Assembly (NCBI RefSeq): GCF_000828675.1
Contig: NZ_AP014510.1
Location: forward strand, 1,197,413 to 1,261,412
Direction: 5' to 3'
DNA: 64,000 bases
Source of the DNA: Thermotoga profunda AZM34c06
GTDB lineage: Bacteria; Thermotogota; Thermotogae; Thermotogales; DSM-5069
The position numbers and the translations under genes are program-made. Shown here in pieces: positions 54,780 through 64,000 of the stretch. Position 1 is the stretch's first letter. Each line of letters begins with the position of its first letter. The notes under the pieces are model-generated. The model was not told where the DNA came from. It ran no database searches and saw only the letters and a program-made list of their open reading frames with translations.

Positions 54780-56143
54780 AGTTTTATTTGAATCTCGAAG
54801 GTGTAGCATCTACACTCTATACACTTCTCACCCAAGGTGCTGTTTTCACAGGTCTCGCTCTGGCATTTGGACTTGATGAATTTCTCATCGGTGTGAGTGC
54901 CGCGTTTCCAATGATTGCCCAAGCCTTTCAGGTCGTTTCACCAGTGATAATGAGAAAATTTCCAAGACGTAGGTTTTTGACGAATCTTTTCAATATTCTT
55001 TCGAGATCTCCGTGGATATTGCTGATGATATTCTTACTCGTTCCAAATAGAACCCCAGCCATTTTCGTGACAATCTTTGCCTTTTCCCAGATCTTTGGAA
55101 CTCTTGCCGGAAATGCTTGGACGTCTTTGGTCCGCGATTTGATTTCAGAGGAAGAAAGAGGTACGTTTTTCGGCAGAAGAAATATTTATATCTCTCTTGT
55201 GACACTCGTAGCTTTTTATGGTTATTCTCTGCTTATTGAGAAATTTCGCGATCCACTTGGCTATGAGATCGTGATCGGCATCGGTATGGTGGGAATGCTC
55301 ATCTCTTTATGGTCTTTGAAAAAAGTTCCTGAAGTACCTCTCAAGAGTTCTGGTGCTTTGATAGAAACCAAGGTAGTTTTTCAAGACTACAATTTCATGA
55401 AACTATGTTTGTTCTATCTGATTTGGAATGCAGTGATAGCTTTTACTTCTCCTTTCTACAGTTATCATTTATTAAAGAATTTGAATGTACCATTTTCATA
55501 TATAGGCATCACAACGGTGATCAACAGTCTTGTTGCTATGGCTTTCTACAACATCTGGGGAAAACTTTCAGATAAATATGGTCACAAAACAATAGCAGTC
55601 CTTGGAATCATCATGGCTTGCTATGTTTCTCCCTTATGGATTCTGATGAACCAATATACTTGGAAATATTTGATGATTGTCGATGTCATCATGTCTGGAA
55701 TAGCTTGGTCTGCTATAAACCTTACCTTTTTGACATTACCAATGGAAGTTGCTCACAGCTCTTCTCCAGCTTATTTTGCCATGTACTCGACATTCGGTGG
55801 TATTGGTGGACTGATTGGAGCAGTTCTGGGTGGTGCCACTGCTAAGGCACTATCCCCGGTGAGTTTTTCAATCCTGGGGATTCCGATAGTTGGGGTACAG
55901 ATAATGTTTTTCACAGCCAGTTTTCTGAGGGCTTTTACATTGAAGTTTATATTGAGAGTCAAGACAAAAAGGTATGTGCCAGTTAGGAGACTTATAGTCA
56001 GTGCCTTATCATATATTTCGCGAGGCGAGATACCGAGAATGAATGGAACTGATATTTACGATATAAGCAGAATGATAAAGCGAAAGGTTGAAGAAACACA
56101 GATAAAGGAGGAAAAACAATGGCGAGTGAAAAGATGGTGGTAA
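54776..56143 (+). CDS. Major facilitator superfamily transporter
   Basis: A 455-residue inner-membrane protein with about 12 hydrophobic helices and the loop motif RDLISEEERGTFFGRRN between helices 4 and 5, as well as NIWGKLSDKYGHKTIA between the halves. The substrate is not predictable. Its start overlaps rtcB and its end overlaps the RseC-like gene by 25 bases. Confidence 0.83.
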   Translation: MKFYLNLEGVASTLYTLLTQGAVFTGLALAFGLDEFLIGVSAAFPMIAQAFQVVSPVIMRKFPRRRFLTNLFNILSRSPWILLMIFLLVPNRTPAIFVTIFAFSQIFGTLAGNAWTSLVRDLISEEERGTFFGRRNIYISLVTLVAFYGYSLLIEKFRDPLGYEIVIGIGMVGMLISLWSLKKVPEVPLKSSGALIETKVVFQDYNFMKLCLFYLIWNAVIAFTSPFYSYHLLKNLNVPFSYIGITTVINSLVAMAFYNIWGKLSDKYGHKTIAVLGIIMACYVSPLWILMNQYTWKYLMIVDVIMSGIAWSAINLTFLTLPMEVAHSSSPAYFAMYSTFGGIGGLIGAVLGGATAKALSPVSFSILGIPIVGVQIMFFTASFLRAFTLKFILRVKTKRYVPVRRLIVSALSYISRGEIPRMNGTDIYDISRMIKRKVEETQIKEEKQWRVKRWW

Positions 56144-56526
56144 TTCAAATAAAAGATTCAACGGTGATACTCGCAAAGGAAAGAACATCGATGTGCGGAA
56201 AATGTCCGGCTAACATGTTCTGTACAGGAGAGAAACAGACGGTGAGCTTGGAGGTAGACAAAGCACAATTTGACCTCAAGGTAGGAGATCAAGTACTGGT
56301 TAAAACACCAGCAACAAGTGGTACCAAGATCGCTTTTGTGGTTTATACTATACCCACTATATTGTTTGTCGTGTCTCTCCTGATTACGACATCCTTTCTC
56401 TCGGAAACTATCTCTTTTGTCATATCTGTATCAGCTGTCGCATGTTATTATCTGTTACTCAGACTTTATGACAAAAAGTTCAGAAAGAAATTCCGGCCAC
56501 AGATTATCCAAATTCTTCGCGATTAA
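56119..56526 (+). CDS. RseC/MucC-like membrane protein
   Basis: A 135-residue protein. An N-terminal domain with a cysteine cluster (CGKCPANMFC) and a VGDQVLVKTP strand is followed by two membrane helices (about 73-93 and 95-115) and a basic tail. This matches the SoxR-reducing system/RseC family often linked to Rnf-type electron transport. No Rnf genes are nearby. AAAGGAGG is 6 bases before the ATG. The end overlaps the convergent ferritin-like gene by 23 bases. Confidence 0.82.
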   Translation: MASEKMVVIQIKDSTVILAKERTSMCGKCPANMFCTGEKQTVSLEVDKAQFDLKVGDQVLVKTPATSGTKIAFVVYTIPTILFVVSLLITTSFLSETISFVISVSAVACYYLLLRLYDKKFRKKFRPQIIQILRD

Positions 56527-56965
56527 CAGTGAGTAAATCTATCAAATGTTTTTTCTCTTCGTTTATAATAGTTTCGATGATTTTTTTCTCATCACTAATG
56601 TATTTCAATAGCTCCGAGTAAAAGATGATACTGTCTTTTTCTACATTTATAGCTATATCGAGTGCTTGTTTAAAAGTCAATTCTTGTTTTGATTTCTCCA
56701 TAGCTGGGAAGATTGACACTTCTGCAAAACTTTTCAAATAGCCACTCACTTCGTCCTCGATCCAACTGGAAATTGAAGTAGAATGTTCAATCCGCTCAGT
56801 GAGATTTTTGAAAAATTGCTGATGCACTCTCTCTTGATCTGCCAGTCTGGTGAAAAATTCTTTGAGTTTCTGATTTTGTTGATCCTTTGCAAGATTGTCG
56901 TAGAACACATAACCATTTGCCTCAATCTGTATGGCAATTGAGATCAAGTCGTTCATGGATACCAT
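56504..56965 (-). CDS. Ferritin-like/rubrerythrin-type diiron protein
   Basis: A 153-residue four-helix bundle protein. Diiron ligands are suggested by IEANGYVFYDNLA, ADQERVHQQFF, NVEKDSIIFYSELL and NEEKKHLIDLL, that is, E and ExxH pairs. No rubredoxin domain follows. It probably handles peroxide or iron in the cytoplasm. The ATG at 56965 is six bases after GAGGAGGG. Confidence 0.82.
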   Translation of the reverse strand: MVSMNDLISIAIQIEANGYVFYDNLAKDQQNQKLKEFFTRLADQERVHQQFFKNLTERIEHSTSISSWIEDEVSGYLKSFAEVSIFPAMEKSKQELTFKQALDIAINVEKDSIIFYSELLKYISDEKKIIETIINEEKKHLIDLLTVNREEFG

Positions 56966-56997
56966 CCGATTCCCTCCTCATATTAAAATGAAGCTCT

Positions 56998-58158
56998 CTA
57001 AAACTCTATCATTTCTGTTTGCAATGAATTGATCCCTTCCAAAATTTCCTCTGGAGTAATTAATCTTCCACCCACTTTAGTGACAATCTTGACCTTTAGA
57101 TTTTTCTTTGTCAGGGAGAGCACTTCTTTTGCGTACTGACCCAAGTTCATTTCCGCAAAAACTACCCCATCAACCTGTGTCAAAAGTTTTTTCAACCTCG
57201 TGGCAGCTACTGGCCAGATCGTTATAGGTCTGAAAAGTCCTACTTTGATTTTATCTTGTCTTGCTATCTTGACAGCTTTAATGGCACTTCTCGCAACTGA
57301 ACCATATGCCACAACAAGAATCTCAGCATCATCTGTCATATATTCATCATACATGGCTATTTGGTCGGCATGGATTCTAATCTTATTGGACAATCGTCTC
57401 ACCAATTTATCACTGATCTCGAAACTCGCCTGTGGAAAACCAGATTCGTCGTGCACAAGGCCTGAAACATGAAACCGTGCTCTACCCATTTCTATAAGTG
57501 GTGTCGGTGTTGGCTCTGCAAAATCCTGTTCGGAAAATGGTGTATAAATTTCCTCTTCTGACAATTCACTTTCTGTTAATCTGGGAAGGATTTTCACTTC
57601 CTTATCGTCAGGTAATTCAAAAGTCTCTCTCATGTGCCCTAAGACTTCATCCATCAGGAAAATAACAGGTGTACGGTAATACTCTGCATAGTTAAAGGCT
57701 TTTATGATGAGTTTATAGGTTTCACCGACACTCCATGGATATAAAGCGATTATTTCATGATCGCCATGTGTACCCCATCTCGCTTGCATTATATCTCCCT
57801 GAGCTGGTTGGGTTGGAAGCCCTGTAGAAGGTCCTCCTCGCATTACATTTACAAAAACACACGGTGTTTCCGCCATTACAGCATAACCGATCGCTTCTTG
57901 CATTAAACTGAAACCCGGTCCACTGGTAGCCGTCATAGATTTAGCACCAGCAAGAGATGCACCTATAATAGCTGCAGCACTTGCTATTTCATCCTCCATT
58001 TGAATGAATACTCCTCCCACCTTCGGTAATTCCCTTGCCATAGTCTCTGCAATTTCCGAAGAAGGAGTTATTGGATATCCGGCATAGAATCTACATCCAC
58101 CTCTTATAGCTCCAAGCGCACAAGCTTCATTTCCTTGCATCAATACTCTTTCACCCAT
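56998..58158 (-). CDS. 2-oxoacid:ferredoxin oxidoreductase alpha subunit (KorA-type)
   Basis: About 386 residues. AGYPITPSSEIAE, the MTATSGPGFSLMQEAIG segment and MRGGPSTGLPTQPAQGD are typical of KorA/VorA alpha subunits that oxidise 2-oxoacids to acyl-CoA with ferredoxin. A GTG at 58167 sits one base from AGGAGA; the ATG at 58158 is better placed and gives MGERVLMQGNEA. The ferredoxin subunit gene overlaps upstream, but the thiamine-binding beta subunit normally found next is absent; a ferritin-like gene follows instead. Confidence 0.88.
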   Translation of the reverse strand: MGERVLMQGNEACALGAIRGGCRFYAGYPITPSSEIAETMARELPKVGGVFIQMEDEIASAAAIIGASLAGAKSMTATSGPGFSLMQEAIGYAVMAETPCVFVNVMRGGPSTGLPTQPAQGDIMQARWGTHGDHEIIALYPWSVGETYKLIIKAFNYAEYYRTPVIFLMDEVLGHMRETFELPDDKEVKILPRLTESELSEEEIYTPFSEQDFAEPTPTPLIEMGRARFHVSGLVHDESGFPQASFEISDKLVRRLSNKIRIHADQIAMYDEYMTDDAEILVVAYGSVARSAIKAVKIARQDKIKVGLFRPITIWPVAATRLKKLLTQVDGVVFAEMNLGQYAKEVLSLTKKNLKVKIVTKVGGRLITPEEILEGINSLQTEMIEF

Positions 58159-58378
58159 TTTGAACACTCTCCTGTACAGGCAATTTTTCCTCGATGACTA
58201 TTGCAAAATCTGGACACAGGTTCTCGCACATTAGACAACCTATACACTTTGCAGCATCAGCTACAATTGGCTTTAGTAATTCACCTTTTGCAATCGCACC
58301 CGTTGGACAAAAGTGGTAACATATACCACATTTTTTACACCAAGAATAATTTATCTTCACATCATACTGCTTTTTCAT
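58151..58378 (-). CDS. 2x[4Fe-4S] ferredoxin, KorD-type delta subunit
   Basis: A 75-residue protein with two cluster motifs, CKKCGICYHFCPTGAI and CIGCLMCENLCPDFAI. Its length and position directly before korA mark it as the delta subunit of a 2-oxoacid oxidoreductase. It passes electrons to free ferredoxin. Its stop overlaps the korA start by 8 bases. Confidence 0.9.
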   Translation of the reverse strand: MKKQYDVKINYSWCKKCGICYHFCPTGAIAKGELLKPIVADAAKCIGCLMCENLCPDFAIVIEEKLPVQESVQNG

Positions 58379-58389
58379 GATAAAACCTC

Positions 58390-59508
58390 CTATTTGATCA
58401 AAGATAAAAATACACCAGCTGCAACCGCCGAACCAATAACACCAGCTACATTTGGGCTCATCGCATGCATGAGTATGAAATTGGTTGGATCAACTTCTTG
58501 CGCCAACTTCTGAGCAACTCTTGCAGAATCTGGAACGGCCGAAACCCCGGCGGCTCCGATCAATGGATTGATTTTTTCCTTGAGGAACAAATTCATAAAC
58601 TTCGCAAACATGATACCCCCCGCAAGTGAGCAGATAAATGCAAAAGCACCAAGACCAAATATCATTAAACTCTGAGGTTTTAGAAAGACATCTGCACGCG
58701 CAGAAGCACCTACACAAACCATTAGAATAACTGTTACTGTGTCAAGGATGTATCTGCTGGCTGCTTCAACAAGTCTTTTCACATTACCGGCTTCTCTTAA
58801 AATATTTCCGAGCATCAGCATACCAACCAGCGACAAAGATTGTGGCACAAGAATCGCGGAAACCACAGTTACAATTATTGGAAAAAGTATTCTCTCTGTC
58901 TTGGAAACCTTTCTTGGTGGCCCCATTCTTATCTTTCTTTCTTCTTTCGTGGTAAGAATTTTCGAGACGATTGGCTGCAAAATTGGTATCAACGCGATAT
59001 ATGAATAGGCAGCAATTGCAATTGCTGAAAGAAGTTCAGGAGAAAAACGACTTGATATATATATGGAAGTGGGTCCATCTGCTCCCCCAATGACACCTAT
59101 CGAGGCCGCTTGCTTCAGGGTGAAACCAAAAGTTTTTGCAAGGATGAACGTTATGAAAATTCCTATCTGTGCTGCTCCACCCAAAAATATCGTTATTGGA
59201 TAGGAAATCATGAATGAGAAATCTGTCAGAGCACCTATACCAAGAAATATCAATGGAGGGTAAATACCTTTTATTACTCCTATGTTTAAGTACCAAAGTA
59301 ATCCACCTTCGTCAAGAATATTGGTCAGTTGCGGTGGGATATTTCCCAAAATAATCCCAAACGCTATAGGAATCAAGAGTAAAGGTTCGGCATCTTTTTT
59401 TATCGCGATGTATAGCAATACAAGTGCGACGAAATACATAATGACGTTTCCAACAGTGACATAACCAAATGCAGACTGTTTGAAAAAAGCTGTCAAACCT
59501 TCTAACAT
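58390..59508 (-). CDS. Sodium-translocating decarboxylase beta subunit (OadB/GcdB/MmdB family)
   Basis: A 372-residue membrane protein with about ten helices. The family signature GVIGGADGPTSIYIS carries the conserved Asp of the sodium channel, and LIGAAGVSAVPDSARVAQK follows in the second half. It couples decarboxylation of a biotin-bound carboxyl group to Na+ export. No alpha (carboxyltransferase), gamma or biotin carrier subunit lies beside it. It sits between hutU and the korDA pair. Confidence 0.9.
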   Translation of the reverse strand: MLEGLTAFFKQSAFGYVTVGNVIMYFVALVLLYIAIKKDAEPLLLIPIAFGIILGNIPPQLTNILDEGGLLWYLNIGVIKGIYPPLIFLGIGALTDFSFMISYPITIFLGGAAQIGIFITFILAKTFGFTLKQAASIGVIGGADGPTSIYISSRFSPELLSAIAIAAYSYIALIPILQPIVSKILTTKEERKIRMGPPRKVSKTERILFPIIVTVVSAILVPQSLSLVGMLMLGNILREAGNVKRLVEAASRYILDTVTVILMVCVGASARADVFLKPQSLMIFGLGAFAFICSLAGGIMFAKFMNLFLKEKINPLIGAAGVSAVPDSARVAQKLAQEVDPTNFILMHAMSPNVAGVIGSAVAAGVFLSLIK

Positions 59509-59523
59509 TGTATGACCTCCTGC

Positions 59524-61170
59524 TCAATCCATCATAGGGTAGTGTAGATTTTTCTTCTTTGCTGTTTCGAGAGCAATTTCATAACCGGCATCAAGATGTC
59601 TGATCACACCTATTCCGGAGTCATTCGTCAAAACGCGTTCAAGCTTCTTAGATGCCAATTCTGTTCCATCTGCCACTATAACCATTCCGGCATGAATCGA
59701 ATAACCTATCCCCACGCCTCCTCCGTGGTGAACAGAAACCCATGTAGCACCACTTGAAGTATTCAGCAAAGCATTCAAAATAGGCCAATCGGCTATTGCA
59801 TCACTACCATCTTTCATCGCTTCTGTTTCTCTGTATGGCGATGCAACAGAACCCGTATCATGATGATCTCTACCAATCACGATAGGCGCCTTTAATACAC
59901 CTTTTTTCACCATATCATTCATGGCGAGACCCATCTGTGTTCTCTCACCCTGCCCAAGCCAACAAATACGCGCAGGCAAACCCTGCCAGTGAATCTTTTT
60001 TTGAGCCATTTGTATCCACTTTTTCAAGTGATCATCATGACCAAACAACTCGAGTACCTTTTTGTCTGTCTCATAAATGTCCTGTGGATCTCCAGACAAA
60101 GCCACCCATCTGAACGGTCCACTTCCTTTAGCAAAAAGATCTCTGATGTACTCTGGTACATATCCAGGTATCTCAAAGGCGTTTTGAACACCATGATCAT
60201 ATGCTAATCTACGAATATTATTTCCGTACTCGAAAACCTTTGCGCCTTGCTTTTTCATTTGTAAAATAGCTTCTATGTGTTCAGATACAGATGAATAAAC
60301 TCTTTCGAGATATTCTTTTGGATTACTCTTTCTGAGTTTTGCAGCTTCTTCCACGCTGAGATTTTTAGGGATGTAACCGTTTAATGGATCATGGGCTGCC
60401 GTTTGGTCTGTAACCACATCTGGAATTACTCCCATTTGCACAAGTTTTGGATGGACCTCGGCAGCATTGCCAAGAAGAGCAATTGAGAGTGGTTTTCTCT
60501 CTTTTTTCGCTTGATTCACCAATTTGATAGCTTCATTCAGATCATCTGTCCATGTATCGAGATAACCTGTATTCATTCTACGATCAATCATTCTCTTGTC
60601 AACTTCTACCGCGAGTATCACACCATCGTTCATTGTCACAGCTAATGGCTGTGCACCACCCATCTCACCAAGTCCAGCCGTTAGAACGAATTTTCCAGCA
60701 AGAGTTCCATTAAAATATTTTTTCGCAACTGCGTAGAATGTTTCATATGTACCTTGGAGAATCCCTTGAGTGCCTATGTAGATCCAACTTCCAGCTGTCA
60801 TTTGCCCAAACATGATAAGTCCACGTTCTTCAAGTTCTCTGAAATATTCCCAGGTTGCCCATTTAGGTACTAACAGAGAGTTTGCTATCAATACTCGCGG
60901 TGACCATTCGTGAGTCTTGAAGACTGCAACAGGTTTACCACTTTGCACAAGGAGCGTTTCATCATTTTCAAGTTTCTTCAGTGTTTCAATTATTTTATCG
61001 AAACATTCCCAATTCCTGGCAGCTTTTCCCGTTCCACCGTAAACAATGAGATTAGCAGGATCTCTTGCAACTTCGGGGTCAAGGTTATTCATGAGCATTC
61101 TCATTGCCGCTTCAGTTTGCCAACTTTTGCACGTTAGAGTTGTACCTCGTGGGGCTTTGATTATTCTCAT
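59524..61170 (-). CDS. hutU: HutU, urocanate hydratase
   Basis: A 548-residue NAD-dependent urocanase: [20 protein letters not shown] at the start, [27 protein letters not shown] and the catalytic-Cys region [15 protein letters not shown] with [12 protein letters not shown]. It converts urocanate to imidazolonepropionate, step two of histidine breakdown. HutH, HutI and later steps are not in the window. It heads a minus-strand run with the OadB-like, ferredoxin and KorA-type genes. Confidence 0.95.
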   Translation of the reverse strand: MRIIKAPRGTTLTCKSWQTEAAMRMLMNNLDPEVARDPANLIVYGGTGKAARNWECFDKIIETLKKLENDETLLVQSGKPVAVFKTHEWSPRVLIANSLLVPKWATWEYFRELEERGLIMFGQMTAGSWIYIGTQGILQGTYETFYAVAKKYFNGTLAGKFVLTAGLGEMGGAQPLAVTMNDGVILAVEVDKRMIDRRMNTGYLDTWTDDLNEAIKLVNQAKKERKPLSIALLGNAAEVHPKLVQMGVIPDVVTDQTAAHDPLNGYIPKNLSVEEAAKLRKSNPKEYLERVYSSVSEHIEAILQMKKQGAKVFEYGNNIRRLAYDHGVQNAFEIPGYVPEYIRDLFAKGSGPFRWVALSGDPQDIYETDKKVLELFGHDDHLKKWIQMAQKKIHWQGLPARICWLGQGERTQMGLAMNDMVKKGVLKAPIVIGRDHHDTGSVASPYRETEAMKDGSDAIADWPILNALLNTSSGATWVSVHHGGGVGIGYSIHAGMVIVADGTELASKKLERVLTNDSGIGVIRHLDAGYEIALETAKKKNLHYPMMD

Positions 61171-61210
61171 AGAATTTTGAACCTCCTTCCCTTTTTCCCA
61201 AAGATTATTG

Positions 61211-61226
61211 TATCATTTTCATGATA
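61211..61226. promoter_or_regulatory. Perfect palindrome between hutU and the fumarase genes
   Basis: TATCAT-TTTC-ATGATA, six-base arms with a four-base centre, lies in the 77-base divergent interval. The arms overlap candidate -10 elements (TATCAT on plus; TATCAT on minus), so a bound protein would block both. No T run follows, so a terminator is unlikely. Confidence 0.4.
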
Positions 61227-61247
61227 GTGATTTGCAGGAGGAGAAAG

Positions 61248-62096
61248 ATGAGAATACTAATAGTAGATTCAAATGAAATTCAGGAACGGTTGACTGAACA
61301 ATTGTTTTATGCAAACACATCTGTCAGTGAGTTTGTTAAAGAACAAATTGAAAAATATGACGGTCCTTTCGATGATGTTCTAAGGAGAAATATCGTTGTT
61401 GCTCAACAAACAGGACTACCTCTTTGTCAAGATACAGGAATGATTGAGTTCTTTGTTTTCAAAGGATACAATATCGTTTTCACACAACCTATCGACGAGA
61501 TTCTCAATGAAGCTGTGAGACGTGTCTATAAAAAAAACCCGTTCAGATATTCAGTTGTGAACGATCCGATTTTTGAAAGGAAAAATACATTTGACAACAC
61601 TCCAGCTATCGTTCACACTTTTATAACCAATCAAGAATATGTACAGATACGTTTTCTTGTAAAAGGTGGTGGAAGTGAAAACTTGACAAGATTATTTATG
61701 CTGAACCCTTCTGCGCGAATTGACGAAATAATTGATGTGGTTGTAAACCATGTAAAAGAACATGGTGCTAAGGGATGTCCTCCTTTGAATGTAGGAATAG
61801 GGATTGGAGGAAGTTCTGACAAAGCTGTGGTTCTTTCCAAATTAGCTTTGACAAGAGAACTGAACGAACAAAACGAAGATGCACGTTATGCAGAACTTGA
61901 GAAAGTGATTCTCAACAGACTCAATCAACTCAAAATAGGTTTTCAAGGATTGTTTTTTGGAATAACCGCCTACTCAGTCCATATAGAACATGCCCCAACA
62001 CATATAGCTAATTTGCCCGTTGCAATATCTTTTGATTGCTATTTATGCAGGAAAGGGGTTATAAACGTTGAACCCAAGAGAATTGAAAATATCTGA
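61248..62096 (+). CDS. Class I fumarase / tartrate dehydratase-type alpha subunit
   Basis: A 282-residue protein. Iron-sulfur ligands are visible as PLCQDTGMIEFF, GAKGCPPLNVGIGIGG and FDCYLCRKG, the pattern of two-subunit class I fumarases and L-tartrate dehydratases. The frame reaches back to 61221, but GGAGGAG lies 4 bases before the ATG at 61248. With the next gene it makes one heterodimeric oxygen-sensitive hydro-lyase; fumarate to malate is the likely reaction in a fermentative thermophile. Confidence 0.88.
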   Translation: MRILIVDSNEIQERLTEQLFYANTSVSEFVKEQIEKYDGPFDDVLRRNIVVAQQTGLPLCQDTGMIEFFVFKGYNIVFTQPIDEILNEAVRRVYKKNPFRYSVVNDPIFERKNTFDNTPAIVHTFITNQEYVQIRFLVKGGGSENLTRLFMLNPSARIDEIIDVVVNHVKEHGAKGCPPLNVGIGIGGSSDKAVVLSKLALTRELNEQNEDARYAELEKVILNRLNQLKIGFQGLFFGITAYSVHIEHAPTHIANLPVAISFDCYLCRKGVINVEPKRIENI

Positions 62097-62571
62097 AAGG
62101 ATAAATTACTCTGGAATATTTTTGATCATGAGGGATGCTGCTCAAAAAAGAATTCAAGATCTACTTGAACAGAAAAAAGTACTACCTTTTGATCTCTCAG
62201 GTCAAATAGTATTTTATGCCGGACCCACAAAATCACTGAATGGCAAAGTTGCAATCGGACCGACAACCAGTGAAAGGATGGATCGGTACTTAAAAATGCT
62301 CTTTGAACTTGGTGTTGTTGCAACTGTCGGGAAAGGTAAGAGAGGTGAACTTGCAAGAAATCTCTGTCGAGAATATGGACGAGTTTATTTTGTCGCCCCA
62401 AGCGGTGCTGCGGCAGCGTTATCTGAACATGTGAAAAAAATAGAATTAATAGCCTTTGATGACCTTGGACCAGAGGCAGTTTATAAAATAGAAGTTGTCG
62501 AATTCCCATTGATAGTAGCCATAGATAGTGAAGGCAATGATTTTTTTGCCTTAGAAAATTACCGGATTTGA
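62068..62571 (+). CDS. Class I fumarase / tartrate dehydratase-type beta subunit
   Basis: A 167-residue protein with the beta-subunit swivelling-domain motifs GQIVFYAGPTKSL, AIGPTTSERMDRYLKMLFE, TVGKGKRGE and FVAPSGAAAALSEHV. It starts at TTG 62068, behind AAAGGGG, and overlaps the alpha gene by 29 bases, so the subunits are translated together. Confidence 0.88.
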   Translation: MNPRELKISERINYSGIFLIMRDAAQKRIQDLLEQKKVLPFDLSGQIVFYAGPTKSLNGKVAIGPTTSERMDRYLKMLFELGVVATVGKGKRGELARNLCREYGRVYFVAPSGAAAALSEHVKKIELIAFDDLGPEAVYKIEVVEFPLIVAIDSEGNDFFALENYRI

Positions 62572-62616
62572 TTGTGAGTAATAGTGCGGTTTGAGATATT
62601 ATGAGGAGGGCATGGT

Positions 62617-64000
62617 ATGAGTTTTGCAGGAATCTTTGCTGGGATCTGCGCTTTAGTTTTTTGGTTTGTCAAATTACCATATTGGAATGTAGTTACTGCT
62701 TTGGCTGTGAGTTTCATGATCTTTGTACTATTTTTGAATATTTTCTCTAAGAAAAAAGCATCGACGAATCATGTTGAGGTTGAAGACAAAGAAATTGTAA
62801 ATCTGTTCAGAGAACTATTTGTATCTTCTCATGGTCTTCGCGACGATGCTCAGAATTTGACAAATATATCAGGACAGATGAGTGAGATGGCTGAGTTGAC
62901 TACGAAAAGAGTCAAACGAATCTCTGAATTAATCCAGTCTCTGACAGCAGCTCTTGAAGAAACTTCGTCTGGAGCAACTGAGATAGCAAATTTCGCAAGG
63001 GTAATAGGCCAGAATTCTGAAAAAATGCAAGAGAGATTTGAACAAATAGAACATGATGTTTCACGGTTAAGAGAAAGTATGAATGATCTATCGAATGAAA
63101 ATCTCGTTGCAAAGGAAAGACTCGCAGACTTAGTGCAAACTATGGATGAATTATCAAACGTATCTGGTGGCATCAGGCAGATGGTCCAGACGATCCAGCA
63201 GATATCCGAGCAAACGAATCTTTTGGCACTGAACGCGGCGATAGAGGCAGCACGTGCAGGTGAGCACGGTCGAGGTTTTGCTGTGGTTGCGGATGAAGTG
63301 AGAAAACTTGCTGAACAATCTCGTGTCTCGGCAGAACAGATTTCCAATCAGATCTCAAATATCGAATCTGCTATTAGAAGTTCAGTAGAGAAAGGTATTG
63401 CAGTTGCTGAAGCTGTTCAGAAGACCATCAAAGTGAATGAAGATTTTTCAAGTAGTCTTACTTTACTTAAAGACACCGTTAATCACTTTAAAAAAATAGT
63501 CGATGATATTATCTCTTCAATAAATTCTCAGATACAATCGACGCAAGAAATAGAATCGGCTGTAAATGCTAATGCAAATACAGCGAGTGATATTCTGAAC
63601 TTTGCAGAAGAGACGGATAAAACTATTCGATCGCTCAGTGATATTTCCCAGAATTTGTTGAAGAATGGGCAAATTCTATCTATAAAATCACTGAAACTGA
63701 GAAGTTTGACAGGTGCAAGAAAGTGGTTAATTGAACAAATAAATGATTTGGCTCGATTGATATCGCTTCCTGAGTGCCAGAGATTAGATTGGCAGAGTTT
63801 TGAACCATACGCCAAGGAATTTTTGAAAACAAAGAGTGATATCTATGAAGCAGTTTTCATTGCAGACTCTGAAGGTAATTTCATAACTACCACAGGTACA
63901 AAAGGCAGCATTTCAGATAGGGCATACTTCAAATACATAAAGCAGAACAAAATCGATTGGACGATATCTGACCCAATTCAATCTCGTGCCACTGGTAATA
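62617..64000 (+). CDS. Methyl-accepting chemotaxis protein with C-terminal sensor domain, truncated by the window
   Basis: 461 residues are visible, with no stop. Two adjacent membrane helices (about 3-18 and 26-45) have only a very short loop between them. The cytoplasmic coiled-coil signalling domain follows directly, with the tip [20 protein letters not shown] and [18 protein letters not shown] at about 195-230. After it comes a segment resembling a Cache/PAS-like ligand domain ([31 protein letters not shown]), running out of the window. The periplasmic sensor domain normally between the helices is absent. The ATG at 62617 is six bases after GAGGAGGG. Confidence 0.88.
   Translation, partial: MSFAGIFAGICALVFWFVKLPYWNVVTALAVSFMIFVLFLNIFSKKKASTNHVEVEDKEIVNLFRELFVSSHGLRDDAQNLTNISGQMSEMAELTTKRVKRISELIQSLTAALEETSSGATEIANFARVIGQNSEKMQERFEQIEHDVSRLRESMNDLSNENLVAKERLADLVQTMDELSNVSGGIRQMVQTIQQISEQTNLLALNAAIEAARAGEHGRGFAVVADEVRKLAEQSRVSAEQISNQISNIESAIRSSVEKGIAVAEAVQKTIKVNEDFSSSLTLLKDTVNHFKKIVDDIISSINSQIQSTQEIESAVNANANTASDILNFAEETDKTIRSLSDISQNLLKNGQILSIKSLKLRSLTGARKWLIEQINDLARLISLPECQRLDWQSFEPYAKEFLKTKSDIYEAVFIADSEGNFITTTGTKGSISDRAYFKYIKQNKIDWTISDPIQSRATGN

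Overview
The window reads as chromosome of a thermophilic bacterium of the order Thermotogales. Pseudothermotoga or a near relative is my best guess, inferred from protein character rather than a search. Supporting signs are a FliY-type flagellar switch, a PhoU/NadK/RuvB/AsnS cluster of the kind I know from Thermotoga, an MTA/SAH deaminase, AT-rich DNA with very compact operons, frequent GTG and TTG starts, strong GGAGG-type ribosome sites, and a tRNA-Arg with anticodon GCG.

Layout. 1-2855 (+): the end of glmS, an FmdB-type zinc ribbon and a Lon-like AAA protease. 2859-9357 (-): csaB-like gene, a tRNA-Lys/Leu/Gly cluster with its own promoter and terminator, then uvrA, a secreted PHP hydrolase and tsaB. 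9418-10164 (+): a metallo-beta-lactamase-fold hydrolase. 10149-20791 (-): an eleven-gene flagellar operon, transcribed in the order motE-like, fliK, flgD, flgE, flbD, motA, motB, fliL, fliM, fliY and a small secreted protein. 20901-25128: a divergent AAA ATPase behind tandem palindromic repeats, a Nim-like flavoprotein, a GLUG-repeat lipoprotein and a frameshifted membrane protein. 25130-33235: a visibly AT-richer type I restriction-modification island (hsdM, hsdS, hsdR, YgjP-like peptidase) whose left edge carries a dNTPase fragment and the severed tail of another gene. 33424-34689 (+): two small genes and a Ppx/GppA-like gene. 34668-34840 (-): tRNA-Arg and tRNA-Ser. Then an MsrB-MsrA fusion and a lipoprotein with a fibronectin type III domain.

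53138-38014 (-) is a dense housekeeping run: asnS, ruvB, yggS, yggT, nadK, phoU, a giant LptF/G-LptD fusion, a UvrD-type helicase, recN, a phosphosugar mutase, an MTA/SAH deaminase and a radical SAM gene, most of them overlapping. 53231-56526 (+): tRNA-Cys, rtcB, an MFS transporter and an RseC-like protein. 61170-56504 (-): urocanase, a sodium-pump decarboxylase beta subunit, a ferredoxin, a KorA-type subunit without its KorB partner, and a ferritin-like protein. 61248-64000 (+): two-subunit class I fumarase and a chemoreceptor cut by the window end.

The most unusual object is the gene at 45092-48394. One uninterrupted frame encodes an inner-membrane LptF/G-type permease followed by an OstA/LptD-like outer-membrane part, with a signal-peptide-like segment at the junction. 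Other points of note are two genes whose best-placed start codons would be AUA and AUU, uvrA sitting directly behind a strong tRNA terminator, and a chemoreceptor with its sensor domain at the C-terminus.
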